DNA of 64,000 bases from Actinomycetota bacterium (GTDB lineage Bacteria; Actinomycetota; Acidimicrobiia; Acidimicrobiales; Microtrichaceae). This document shows, piece by piece, positions 33,748 through 43,477 of the stretch. The translations under genes were made by a program, and so were the position numbers. The notes beneath the pieces were generated by a model. It searched no databases and was not told the origin of the DNA. It saw only the letters and a list, made by a program, of their open reading frames with translations. The stretch covers positions 62,001 through 126,000 of the forward strand of contig JADJBW010000009.1 in NCBI GenBank assembly GCA_016703525.1. Reading direction: 5' to 3'. Position 1 is the first letter of the stretch. Each line of letters opens with the position of its first letter.

Positions 33748-35019
33748 GTGAACAGCGCGGTCGCTGCTGCGACTGGTTTGTCGGCGACGATGTCGTTCGG
33801 GATCGTCTTCGCGGTGACGCTCGGCGTGACTGCGCTGACGGTTCCGATCACCATGCGCATCGCCCGCAGGGTCGGCGCGATCGCGGTGCCCGGCGATCGT
33901 CGAGTGCATGCAACCCCAACCCCCACGCTCGGCGGCGCGGCGATGTACGTCGGCATGTTGGCGGGGGTCGGAGCGGCCTCGATGCTGGGTCAGTTCCGTG
34001 CCGCATTCGAGGCCTCGGGCAACGTCGCCGCGGTCGTGGTGGCGGCGACGATCATTTTCGGGACCGGCATCATCGACGACGTCCGCGAGGTCTCGGCCCC
34101 GGCGAAGCTTGCGGGCATGGTGCTCGCCGGGTCGGTGCTGTCGCTCGGCGGCGTCACGATCTTCAACCTGCCGCTGCCCTTCATCGGCTTCACCGTGCTC
34201 TCGCCCGACCTCGCTGCCCTGGTCACGGTCGTCTGGGTGGTGACGATGGCGAACGCGGTCAACATCATCGACGGGCTCGATGGGCTCGCGGCGGGCGTGA
34301 TGGCGATCGCATCGGGGGCCTTCCTGCTCTACTCCGTGAAGCTCGACTCGGCAGGCGCTCTCTTCGCCGGCAACGCCGGGCCGCTGCTCGCGGTGGTGAC
34401 CCTCGGCGTGTGCGTGGGGTTCCTGCCGTGGAACGTGCACCCGGCGCGGACCTTCATGGGCGACACGGGTGCGCTGCTGCTCGGCCTGATGATGGCGTCG
34501 TCCACGATCGCCGTCGGCGGGCAGAGCGACGACAGCTTCACGGGGCAGTCGTGGTTCTTCTTCGCCCCGCTGGTGATTCCGCTGCTCATCCTCGGCGTGC
34601 CGCTGATCGACATGGTCTTCGCCATCCTCCGGCGGACGACCCGCCGCTCGGGCGTCGCGACCGCCGACAAGGACCACGTGCATCATCGCCTCATGCGCCT
34701 CGGCCACGGCCACCGGCGCTCGGTGGTGATCCTGTGGGCGTGGACGGCGCTGCTGTCGGTCTTCGCGCTCTACCCGGCGATCACGGGCCGATCGACCCTG
34801 ATGGTGCCCGTGGCGCTCGCTGCGCTCGCGCTGCTCGGGTTCACGATCGTGACGCCGTGGTTCGACCGGCGCCGCGAGCGTCGCTCGTCGCGGCGACGTC
34901 GCGGCCCGATCCCGGGCGCGTCGAACCCGGCGGGGTCAGCGACGGGTGGGTCCGACGGTGGGTCCGAGGAGGACCGACCGTCGGCAGGCCCTCCGACTCA
35001 GACGAGGTCCGCGGTGTAG
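33748..35019 (+). CDS. Polyprenyl-phosphate N-acetylhexosamine-1-phosphate transferase (WecA/TagO/MraY family)
   Basis: A 423-residue integral membrane protein with about ten helices. It transfers a sugar-1-phosphate (GlcNAc in actinobacterial WecA) from UDP to a polyprenyl phosphate, starting wall-polymer synthesis. The catalytic cytoplasmic motifs are GIIDDVREVSAPAK (DD pair), NAVNIIDGLDGLAAG, RTFMGDTGALLLG and the histidine-rich KDHVHHRLMRLGHGHRR loop. A basic and Gly/Ser-rich tail follows. A wecA gene just ahead of the atp operon is typical of actinobacteria, although here a transporter operon intervenes. Confidence 0.9.
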   Translation: MNSAVAAATGLSATMSFGIVFAVTLGVTALTVPITMRIARRVGAIAVPGDRRVHATPTPTLGGAAMYVGMLAGVGAASMLGQFRAAFEASGNVAAVVVAATIIFGTGIIDDVREVSAPAKLAGMVLAGSVLSLGGVTIFNLPLPFIGFTVLSPDLAALVTVVWVVTMANAVNIIDGLDGLAAGVMAIASGAFLLYSVKLDSAGALFAGNAGPLLAVVTLGVCVGFLPWNVHPARTFMGDTGALLLGLMMASSTIAVGGQSDDSFTGQSWFFFAPLVIPLLILGVPLIDMVFAILRRTTRRSGVATADKDHVHHRLMRLGHGHRRSVVILWAWTALLSVFALYPAITGRSTLMVPVALAALALLGFTIVTPWFDRRRERRSSRRRRGPIPGASNPAGSATGGSDGGSEEDRPSAGPPTQTRSAV

Positions 35020-36725
35020 GTGTCGGCTCCCGAGCGGATGACCTGGCCGGGCCGAGCGCCGGTCTCCCGGCCGTCGATCACGATGTCGACGCCGCCCACG
35101 AGCACCCGGTCCACGCCGACCGCACGCGAGACCAGCCGGCCGGTGTCGCCGGGGAGATCGTTGACCATCTCGACGGGGCCGGCGTCGACCGTGGCGGGAT
35201 CGAAGATCACCAGATCGGCGTGGTAGCCCTCGGCGATTCGGCCGCGGTCGCGCAGGCCGAACAGGCGGGCCGGCACATCGGTCATGTGGTTCACGGCTCG
35301 TTCGAGCGTGGTGAGCCGGCGGCCGCGCACGCAGTCGCCGATCCACTGGGTGGGGTAGGGGGCGCCGGCCATGCGGTCGAGATGGGCGCCGGCATCGGAG
35401 CCGCCGATCATCACCGACGGGTGCTCCCACGCCTCGGCCCGGAGGTCCCACGAGGCGTCGTCGTCGTCGGTGGCGCCCGGCCACAGCACGGTTCGCAGAT
35501 CGTCCGCGAGCACCACGTCGAGGAGCGCATCGAAGGGTTCGATGCCTCGCTCGGCGGCGATGTCGTCGATCCGGCGGCCGGTGAGCCCGGCGTTCGCCTC
35601 GCTGTAGGTGTCGCCGATCACGTACCCGCCCCAACCGGTGAGCCGGCCGAACACGCCGACCTCGGGAGACGCGGCGCGGGCCCGCATGAAGGCTCGGACT
35701 TCGGGGTCGCGCAGGCATGCCTTGCGCGCCACGAGGGGCAGCCCGAGGATCGGCCCCCAGTCGGGCATGAGGTTGAGCGCGCAGAAGGTCAGGAAGCTCA
35801 TGTTCATGCCGACGATGATCGGCATGGTGAGCGCGACCACGCGAGTTCCGGCCTCGCGGCAGCGGTCCATTGCCTCGAGCTGATTGCGGTAGCGGGCCGG
35901 CTCGTGCGAATCGATCGTGAGCACGTTCCAGTTGAGGGGCCGCTGGCCGGCGCGGGCGAACTCGATCATGAACTCCACGTCGTCGTCGCTGAAGCCGTCG
36001 AGGCAGCCGTCGGAGGCGTATTCGAGGCTCGTGCCCTCGTGGCGCGACACCTCGCCCGCCAGCGCGAGGAGCTCGGCGCGGGTCGCCCACCGCGAGGCGA
36101 CGGGCTGACCGTCGCCGTCGGAGTGTGTGCGGGCGAGGGTGGTCGAGAAGCCGAGGCCGCCGGCCTCGATCGACGTGCGCAGCAGCGCGACCATCTCGTC
36201 GAGCTGTGCGTGGGTCGGCTCATTCCCCACCGCAGCGGTCCCCATCACGCGGCGGCGGATCGCGCAGTGGCCCACAAGGAAGCCGGCGTTCACGCCGAGG
36301 TTGCCGTCGAGGCGGGCCAGGTATTCGGCGAAGGAATCCCACTTGCCGTCGACTCCGGCCTCGAGGGCAGGCAGCGGCATGCCCTCGACCCGGGCCATCA
36401 TGCGCCGCGTGTAGTCGCCGTCGCCCGGCGCCAGCGGAGCGAGGGTGAAGCCGCAGTTGCCGGCGATGACGGTGGTGACCCCGTGCAGGTTCGACGGCGA
36501 TGCCGCCGGGTCCCACAGGATCTGCGCGTCGTAGTGGGTGTGCGGATCGATGAACCCCGGGCACACCACGTGGCCGCCGGCGTCGATGACCTCGGCCGCC
36601 TCGGGTGACTCGTCCGCGTCGTAGACCGCGGCGATCCTGCCGTCTTTCACTCCGATCGACGCGGGCCGCGCTGGCGCCCCGGTTCCGTCGACGAGAGATG
36701 CGTTGCGAATCACACGATCGAGCAC
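34998..36725 (-). CDS. Amidohydrolase, N-acyl-D-amino-acid deacylase (D-aminoacylase) family
   Basis: A 575-residue amidohydrolase-superfamily enzyme. The metal-binding PGFIDPHTHYDAQILWDP (HxH) is near residue 63, with CGFTLAPLAPGD, GHCAIRRRVMG, SLEYASDG and GGSDAGAHLDRM (catalytic Asp) further on, and the typical C-terminal LVIFDPATVDAGP and VLVGG strands. It would hydrolyse an N-acyl or imide bond; the natural substrate is unknown. GTG at 36725 has GGAGG upstream and matches family starts at LDRVIRNASLVDG. It is divergent from the ABC-transporter operon across a shared palindromic operator. The 3' end overlaps the WecA-like gene by 22 bp. Confidence 0.88.
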   Translation of the reverse strand: MLDRVIRNASLVDGTGAPARPASIGVKDGRIAAVYDADESPEAAEVIDAGGHVVCPGFIDPHTHYDAQILWDPAASPSNLHGVTTVIAGNCGFTLAPLAPGDGDYTRRMMARVEGMPLPALEAGVDGKWDSFAEYLARLDGNLGVNAGFLVGHCAIRRRVMGTAAVGNEPTHAQLDEMVALLRTSIEAGGLGFSTTLARTHSDGDGQPVASRWATRAELLALAGEVSRHEGTSLEYASDGCLDGFSDDDVEFMIEFARAGQRPLNWNVLTIDSHEPARYRNQLEAMDRCREAGTRVVALTMPIIVGMNMSFLTFCALNLMPDWGPILGLPLVARKACLRDPEVRAFMRARAASPEVGVFGRLTGWGGYVIGDTYSEANAGLTGRRIDDIAAERGIEPFDALLDVVLADDLRTVLWPGATDDDDASWDLRAEAWEHPSVMIGGSDAGAHLDRMAGAPYPTQWIGDCVRGRRLTTLERAVNHMTDVPARLFGLRDRGRIAEGYHADLVIFDPATVDAGPVEMVNDLPGDTGRLVSRAVGVDRVLVGGVDIVIDGRETGARPGQVIRSGADTYTADLV

Positions 36726-36741
36726 GGTGCCTCCTGTGCGG

Positions 36742-36766
36742 CGTTTCTGACGACCCGTCAGAAACG
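36742..36766. promoter_or_regulatory. Perfect inverted-repeat operator between the amidohydrolase and ABC-transporter genes
   Basis: CGTTTCTGACG-ACC-CGTCAGAAACG has 11-bp arms with a 3-bp spacer, a TetR-type geometry. It lies 16 bases upstream of the minus-strand GTG and just upstream of the plus-strand -35 box, so one regulator could control both directions. Confidence 0.65.
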
Positions 36767-36779
36767 ATAACCGAAACGC

Positions 36780-36808
36780 TTGCACGCGATGGCGGGGCGT
36801 GTTTGTAT
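36780..36808 (+). promoter_or_regulatory. Promoter of the branched-chain-type ABC-transporter operon
   Basis: TTGCAC (-35, 36780-36785), a 17-bp spacer and TTGTAT (-10, 36803-36808), followed by an AAGGGGG ribosome-binding site before the ATGs at 36837 and 36840. Confidence 0.5.
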
Positions 36809-36836
36809 GGCGGTCCACTCTGACAAGGGGGCTTGG

Positions 36837-38265
36837 ATGATGCGACGCGCACTTCGCGCTCGCCGTGGCGGCAGCACTCTTCATGACCGGCTGTGCATCA
36901 CGCGCCGACAAGGACTCGGCGGGCCGCACGACCGCGGCGGAGTCGTCGAAACCGGCCGATGGGGGCACCTCCGGCGGCGATGCGGATCAGAAGTTCGGCT
37001 CGCTGGATTCGCCGTGCGGCAAGGGCACCGCCAAGGTCGCCGCGGCGGAGGCGGGCGGAAGCCCCGACACGTTGCGCATCGGCATCGCAAACGACCGGAA
37101 CTCGACGTTCCGTCCCGGCCTCAACTCGTTCTTCTGGGATTCGGCCAACGCGTTCGTGAAGTGGTGCAACGACCAGGGCGGGGTGGCCGGCGTGCCGCTC
37201 GAGGCCGTCGACGTCGACGGCAAGGTGCTCGAAGTCGAAGCGGCCGTCGCGAAGTCGTGTTCCGAGACCTTCGCCTTGGTCGGCGGCGGGTGGACCCAGG
37301 ACAACCTCGCCTTCAGCGGCAAGGACGGCGCCGACTTCCACAAGTGCAAGCTGATCGCGTTCGCCGGCTTCGCGGTGTCGTCCGACTTCGCCGAGGCGAA
37401 CGGCCAGGTGCAGCCGGTTCCCAATACGGCGCACGAGAAGCCCGACGGCTGGCTGCTCGAACTCGCGAAGCTCTATCCCGAGGGCGCCAAGCACCTGGCG
37501 GTGATGTACGGCACGCTCCCCGCGATCGAGATGGTGGCGGACCAGGTGGTCGGCGTGGCCGAGGCGACCAAGAAGTTCGGCAAGGTCACCAAGATCAGCT
37601 ACGACGCCCTGACCCCCGACTTCAACCTGATGGCGACGCAGGTGAAGGATCAGAAGGCCGGGCTCGTGTACTACGCGGGCGAGGAGAAGAACTTCGCCAA
37701 GTTCGTCCAGGCGCTCGACGCGGCGGATGTCGACGCCGTCGTGTTCGCCGACGCGAACCAATACGACGCTCAGGTGCTCGAGGGAATCGGCGCGACCGAT
37801 CGCGACGTGCTCGTACGGATCGCCTCGCATCCCTACGAAGAGGCTGATGAGTTCCCGGCGACACAGAAGCTGGTCGACGTGATGAAGCAGTACAACCCCG
37901 AGGGCCGAGTCACGAGCCTCACGGCGCAGTCGTTCTCGGCGATGCTGCTCTTCGCCCAATCGGCGAAGCAGTGCGCCGAGGATTCGGGCGAGATCACTCG
38001 GGAATGCGTCCTTGCCGAAGGGCGCAAGGTCACCTCGTGGGACGGTGGCGGTCTCCACGCCGAGGCGAACCCCGGCGAGAACAAGCCCCCCACCTGTTCG
38101 ATGTTCGTGGGCATCAAGAACGGCAAGTGGGTGCGCAAGTTCCCCGAGCTGGACTCCGACGCCGACGATGGTGACGGGTTCTCGTGCACCGGCGAGTTGC
38201 AGACGTTGTCCGGCGACTTCGGCGAAGGCAAGGTCGATCCCAGCCGCGACGACACCGTCGGCTGA
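36837..38265 (+). CDS. ABC transporter substrate-binding lipoprotein, branched-chain amino acid type (probable frameshift near 36854)
   Basis: A periplasmic-binding-protein type I lipoprotein of about 475 residues. The downstream frame gives the whole mature protein (LRIGIANDRNSTFRPGL; SCSETFALVGGG; LTAQSFSAMLLFAQ). The signal peptide is split. From the well-placed ATGATG at 36837 the frame reads MMRRAL, then one missing base near 36854 leads into FALAVAAALFMTGC with the lipobox Cys. The repaired start is a textbook lipoprotein signal. It opens an operon with a fused permease and two ATPases. The ligand may be an amino acid, amide or other small organic molecule. Confidence 0.85.
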
Positions 38266-38316
38266 GTTCGCTCACATGCGGGACCTCCCTCGTCTCGTCC
38301 CCGTGGTGACGTCGGC

Positions 38317-40668
38317 GTGCTGACGATCATCCTCACCGGGATCTCGCTCGCGGCGATCTATGCGATCGCCGCGAGCGGCCTCGTGGTCACCTACACCACC
38401 ACGGGCACGTTCAACTTCGCGCACGGCGCGATCGGCATGCTGGCGGCCTATCTGTACCGCCAGGCGACCGCCTCGACCGATTTCGGCGGATGGGGCTGGC
38501 CCGTCTGGCTCGGGCTGATCTTCGTGGTGCTGTTCGCCGCACCGGCGTTCGGCGTGGTCGTGGAACGAGGCGTGATGCGACGCCTCGACGGTGCATCCGA
38601 GGTCGTCAAGGTGGTGGTCACGGTCAGCCTGCTGCTCGCGCTGGTCGGTCTTGCGGTGTGGCAGTGGCCATCGGTGTCGAGCGACCCCGAGAAGTTCCTG
38701 GTCGGCACGTCGTGGGAGAAGTTCCGTTTCGGCGACACCACAGTGACGGGCCACCAGATCGTGACCGTGTGCGTCGCCCTCGCTGTGGCGATCGGTCTGC
38801 GCCTGCTGCTGTTCCGGACGCGGCTGGGCGTGGCGATGCGCGCGGTCGTGGACGACCGCAACCTGGTGCGGTTGAACGGTGCGAAGCCGCACCGGCTCGC
38901 GATGTTCTCGTGGGCGCTCGGGTTCTCGCTCGCGGCGGTGTCCGGCGTGCTCGTCGCACCCGAGCGCGGCCTCAACCAGGTGCAGTTGACGTTGCTGGTC
39001 GTGAATGCCTACGCCGCGGCCGTGGTGGGCCGCCTGCGCAGCCTTCCGATGACCTTCGTCGGGGCGCTCGTGCTCGGCATCGGGCAATCGCTCGCCGCTA
39101 CCAAGCTCATCGGGGTGAACATCGGCTGGTTCAGCCTGGCCGACCTGCAATACGCCGTGTCGCCGGTGCTGCTGTTCTTCGCCATGCTTTTCCTCCCGTC
39201 GGAGCGGCTGCGCGCCGGGGCGGCGAAACGGGTACGTGAGTCCTGGCGGCTTCCGTCGTTGCGCACCGCGGCGTGGGGTGCGCTCGGGTTCGTGGTGGCC
39301 GTGGTCGCGGCGACCGACCTGATCGGTGCCGATCCCGACAGGGCCGGCCTCGTGACCGCGCTGTCGTTCGCGTTGGTCGCCCTCTCGCTGGTCCCGCTGA
39401 CGGGCATGGCCGGGCAGATCTCGCTCGCGCAGATGTCGTTCTTCGGCGTGGGCGCGCTGATCATGTCGTGGATCGGCGACGACGGGCACACGGTCGCCGG
39501 GCTCATCGTCGCGATCGCGGTGTCCGCAGTGGTCGGCGGGCTGGTCGCGCTCCCGGCGCTACGCCTGACCGGTCTCTACCTGGCCTTGGGTACCGCTGCC
39601 TTCTCGCTGTTCATGACCCGCATGGTGTTCAAGCAGACCCGCCTGATGCCGGGCGAGCAGGTGGCCGTTCCCGGGCTCGATCTCGGGTTCGCGACGTTCC
39701 GCACCAACCAGGCGCAGATCACGCTGCTCGCCATCGTCTTCGCTGCGGTCGGCGTGTTCGTGATCTGGCTGCGGGGCTCGTCGTTCGGTCGGCGGCTCAC
39801 GGCCATGAAGGACTCGCCGGTGGCGTGCGCGACGCTGGGACTCGACCTCACGCGAACCAAGATCGCCGTGTTCGCGCTGTCGGCCGCGATCGCCGGGTTG
39901 TCGGGGGCGCTCGTCAACCGGTCGGTCGCCAACAGCGACTTCGAGCTGCTCGCGTCGATGAACGTGACCATGCTCGCGGTGGTCGGCGGTGTCGGCGCCG
40001 TGTCGGGCGTGCTGTTCGGCGGGCTGCTCCTGGGCGTGATCAACAAACTCGGTGATGTGCTGTTCGCCAGCAACGCGGTCGGCATCTTCGAGTTCGTCAA
40101 GATCGCGGTGGTCGATCTGCAGAAGGTCGCTCCGGGCTTCATCGGGATCGGCCTCGGCGCCAACCCGAGCGGCGCGGCGACCGACATTGCCGATACCTAC
40201 CGGCCGGTGGCCGAGTCGAGGCCGGCGCTGAGCCTCGCCGTCGGTGGGCCAGCGCTCGCATGGGTGCTCGCTCGGTCCGGCACGATCAACAAGTGGACCT
40301 TCGTCGCGGTGCTCGCCGTGATGGTGTTCGGCGTGATCCCGGCGGTGCCGATCTTGCTGCGGCCCATCCCGGGCGGCCGCGCGTCGGCGGCAGGAGCGTT
40401 CGCCATTGCGTCGATCGTCGTGACGGGCGCGATCGATTGGGAGACGCTGACCGCGTCCAACGGCATGCGCGTGCTGTGGATGCTGATCGCGTGCGGCGCG
40501 GTCGCTCGCGGCGTCATGGCGATCCACGGGCAGTTCCCCCACACGGGTGCTGCGCCGCAGCCGTCTCCCGACCTGGTCGGGATCGACCGGCCGCTCGACC
40601 GATCCGACGCAATCGAGGCCGAGCGCGTGCTCGGCCTGACCGAGGGGGTGCTGCGTGGCGCTCCTTGA
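38317..40668 (+). CDS. Fused LivH-LivM-type ABC permease with extra C-terminal membrane region
   Basis: A 783-residue permease. Residues about 1-290 are a LivH-type domain (LAAIYAIAASGLVVTYTTTG; FNFAHGAIGMLAAYL). Residues about 320-620 are a LivM-type domain (PLTGMAGQISLAQMSFFGVGA; DSPVACATLGLDLTRTKIAVFALSAAIAG). A final 120-140 residues add about four more helices and a hydrophilic tail found in neither parent family. LivH and LivM are usually separate. The gene overlaps the following ATPase gene by 14 bp. With the two ATPases and the binding protein the transporter is complete. Confidence 0.9.
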   Translation: MLTIILTGISLAAIYAIAASGLVVTYTTTGTFNFAHGAIGMLAAYLYRQATASTDFGGWGWPVWLGLIFVVLFAAPAFGVVVERGVMRRLDGASEVVKVVVTVSLLLALVGLAVWQWPSVSSDPEKFLVGTSWEKFRFGDTTVTGHQIVTVCVALAVAIGLRLLLFRTRLGVAMRAVVDDRNLVRLNGAKPHRLAMFSWALGFSLAAVSGVLVAPERGLNQVQLTLLVVNAYAAAVVGRLRSLPMTFVGALVLGIGQSLAATKLIGVNIGWFSLADLQYAVSPVLLFFAMLFLPSERLRAGAAKRVRESWRLPSLRTAAWGALGFVVAVVAATDLIGADPDRAGLVTALSFALVALSLVPLTGMAGQISLAQMSFFGVGALIMSWIGDDGHTVAGLIVAIAVSAVVGGLVALPALRLTGLYLALGTAAFSLFMTRMVFKQTRLMPGEQVAVPGLDLGFATFRTNQAQITLLAIVFAAVGVFVIWLRGSSFGRRLTAMKDSPVACATLGLDLTRTKIAVFALSAAIAGLSGALVNRSVANSDFELLASMNVTMLAVVGGVGAVSGVLFGGLLLGVINKLGDVLFASNAVGIFEFVKIAVVDLQKVAPGFIGIGLGANPSGAATDIADTYRPVAESRPALSLAVGGPALAWVLARSGTINKWTFVAVLAVMVFGVIPAVPILLRPIPGGRASAAGAFAIASIVVTGAIDWETLTASNGMRVLWMLIACGAVARGVMAIHGQFPHTGAAPQPSPDLVGIDRPLDRSDAIEAERVLGLTEGVLRGAP

Positions 40669-41415
40669 AACACGCGGGTTGACCATGCGCTTCGGCGGCA
40701 ACGTCGCGGTGTCCGACGTCGACCTGGCCGTCGAGGGCGGCGCGGCCACGGGGCTGATCGGCCCGAACGGCGCCGGCAAGACCACGACGTTCAACATGAT
40801 CTGCGGTGTGCTCACACCCTCCGGTGGAACCGTGACCCTCGGTGGGCGCGACATCTCGTCGCTCTCGACCCACCGCCGCGCCCGGCTCGGGATCGGGCGC
40901 ACGTTCCAGCGGCTCGAGGTCTTCTCGTCGATGTCGGTGCGCGACAACATCGTCGTGGGCGCCGAGATTCGCGAGTCGTGGGCCCGCACGACGCCGGCCG
41001 GTCCGCAACTGCTCGCCGGGGGCGCCGACCTGGACCGTGACGACGAGGTCTCGCTGATCCTCGAACGGCTGGGTCTCATGGATGTCGCGGAGTCGCGAGT
41101 CGGCGAACTGCCCACGGGACAGGCTCGGCTCGTCGAGCTCGGACGAGCGCTGGCGATCCGACCGAAGGTCTTGCTGCTCGACGAGCCGGCCTCGGGCCTC
41201 GACGACGCCGAAACCGCGTCGCTCGCGTCGCTCATCGCCGAGCTCACCGCAGCAGGGTTGGCCGTGCTGCTGGTCGAGCACGACGTTCCGCTGGTGATGT
41301 CGGTGTGCTCGATGATCTACGTGCTCGACTTCGGCCGCATCATCGCGTCGGGAACCCCCGACCAGGTGCAGCAGAATCAGACGGTTCTCGACGCCTACCT
41401 GGGATCGGGGAGCCG

Positions 41416-41419
<4 letters not shown>
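40655..41419 (+). CDS. livG: ABC transporter ATP-binding protein (LivG type)
   Basis: A 254-residue ATPase. Walker A is GPNGAGKTT at about residues 37-45, the signature position reads LPTGQARLVELGRAL (LPTGQ instead of LSGGQ), and Walker B is VLLLDEPASGLD, followed by the VEHD switch histidine. An RTFQRLEVFSSMSV Q-loop segment is typical of LivG. Its GTG lies inside the permease gene, and its stop overlaps the next start. Confidence 0.92.
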
Positions 41420-42147
<728 letters not shown>

Positions 42148-42163
42148 GGACAGGAGCAACGAG

Positions 42164-42535
42164 ATGAACGAACAACCCGAACGGGTCGAGCAGTTCCAAG
42201 CCGAGATCAACTCGATGAAGGTGAAGGCGTCGGGCGCCGAGAACGAGTCCAGGCTACTGATCCTCGGCATCGTGCTCGCTGTGGCGGGCCTGGCCCTCGC
42301 GATCGTCGGCGGGGTGCAGGTCGGCGGAGCCGCCGATGCGCTCGACCAGCAGTCGTTCCTCGCGACCGGCAGCTTCCTCGGAATCGCCTTGATCATCGCC
42401 GGCGCCGCGTTGTTCGTCCGCTACTCGCTGGCCCGCTACCTCCGTTTCTGGCTCGTCCGGCTCGTGTACGAGTCGCGTGCCAACACCGATCGAATCGTCG
42501 AAGCGATCGATCGGGCAGCGCACGGCCCCGAGTAG
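42164..42535 (+). CDS. Small membrane protein downstream of the Liv-type operon
   Basis: A 123-residue protein: hydrophilic N-terminus of about 30 residues, two membrane helices (LLILGIVLAVAGLALAIVGG and FLGIALIIAGAALFVRY) and a basic then acidic C-terminal tail (ESRANTDRIVEAIDRAAHG). Two purine-rich AGGA motifs lie upstream of the ATG. It is 16 bp after livF and probably part of that operon, perhaps as an accessory subunit. Family not recognised. Confidence 0.7.
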   Translation: MNEQPERVEQFQAEINSMKVKASGAENESRLLILGIVLAVAGLALAIVGGVQVGGAADALDQQSFLATGSFLGIALIIAGAALFVRYSLARYLRFWLVRLVYESRANTDRIVEAIDRAAHGPE

Positions 42536-42590
42536 GGGATTGCGCGTCGACGAGTGATCGCCCGGTCCGTCTGTGACGGGTCTCAGGGAT

Positions 42591-42620
42591 TTGCGGCCTC
42601 TCCGGGCCCTCTCGTAGATT
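42591..42620 (+). promoter_or_regulatory. Promoter of the ATP synthase operon
   Basis: TTGCGG (-35, 42591-42596), an 18-bp spacer and TAGATT (-10, 42615-42620) lie about 55 bp before the first gene of the operon. Confidence 0.55.
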
Positions 42621-42675
42621 GCGCATCGGTTCACAAGCGCCGCGCCAGAGCGCGGCGCCCGCCCCTCTGGAAGCC

Positions 42676-42960
42676 ATGATGGACGCTGAGCACAAGCGCG
42701 AGTTCAACACGCACCTCGCCAACTCGCACGGCTCGTTCGAGCTCGTGTTGTCGCCGGTGATCCTCGGGCTCGGTGGGTGGTGGCTCGACGGTCGGCTCGG
42801 CACGGGGCCGTGGCTGGTGATCGTCGCCGCGGTGCTGGGCATCTCGGGTGCTGCGATCAAGCTGTACTACGGGTACCGGTCGCAGATGGACCGGCTCGAC
42901 GGCGAGCGCCGCGCTGCCGCCGCTACGGCCTGGTCCACCGCTGAGGAGCGCGCCGCGTGA
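42676..42960 (+). CDS. AtpZ/AtpI-like small membrane protein of the ATP synthase operon
   Basis: A 94-residue protein with MMDAEHKREFNTHLANSHG, then two membrane helices flanking a GGWWLDGRLGTGP turn and a YYGYRSQM end. The size and GGxxLD pattern match AtpZ-type proteins, which assist c-ring assembly or Mg/Ca transport in some bacteria. Its stop overlaps the next GTG. It is the first gene of the operon. Confidence 0.75.
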   Translation: MMDAEHKREFNTHLANSHGSFELVLSPVILGLGGWWLDGRLGTGPWLVIVAAVLGISGAAIKLYYGYRSQMDRLDGERRAAAATAWSTAEERAA

Positions 42961-43446
42961 GTGTCGAACCCGCTCAGACGAACGCCCTCATGTCTCGGTT
43001 GGAGGGTCCTGCGCCCGCGCTGCAGATCGCGGTCGACATGGCCAAGAGAGCGATCTGGTTCCTGCCGGTCGTCGTGGCTCTCGGCGCGTATTGGGGTATC
43101 AACGGCGTCGCCTCGGCGGCCTACGCGCGCGGTCGTCGTGGTGAACTTCCTGCTCGCCGCCTGGTTGCTCGCTGTGACCGGACGCATCTCGTTCGCCCTC
43201 ATGGCAGGCGCCGCGATGTTCGGCTATCTCCTGCGTCTCGGCCTCATCTTCGTTGCCGTCATGGTGGTGAAGGACGCAGCATGGGTCCCGCTCGTTCCGC
43301 TCGGCCTCGCGCTGATCGTCACCCACCTGGGCCTGCTGTTCTGGGAGCTCCGCTTCGTGTCGGGCTCCCTCGCCTTCCCGGGCCTCAAGCCCGCACCCCC
43401 GTCCACCGACCAGATCGACGGTTCCGCCGCCCGCTCGGCCGCGTAA
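42957..43446 (+). CDS. atpI: ATP synthase protein I (probable frameshift near 43127)
   Basis: The first frame gives VSVEPAQTNALMSRLEGPAP and one helix (AIWFLPVVVALGAYWGINGV). After one extra base in the GCGCGCG run at about 43127, the second frame continues AVVVVNFLLAAWLLAVTGRI with two or three more helices, to the stop at 43446. The repaired product is about 162 residues with four helices, as expected for the AtpI/UncI subunit that precedes atpB and aids c-ring assembly. The GTG overlaps the upstream stop. Confidence 0.75.
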
Positions 43447-43477
43447 CCCGACCCATCAGGAATCACAAGGAGCGCAT

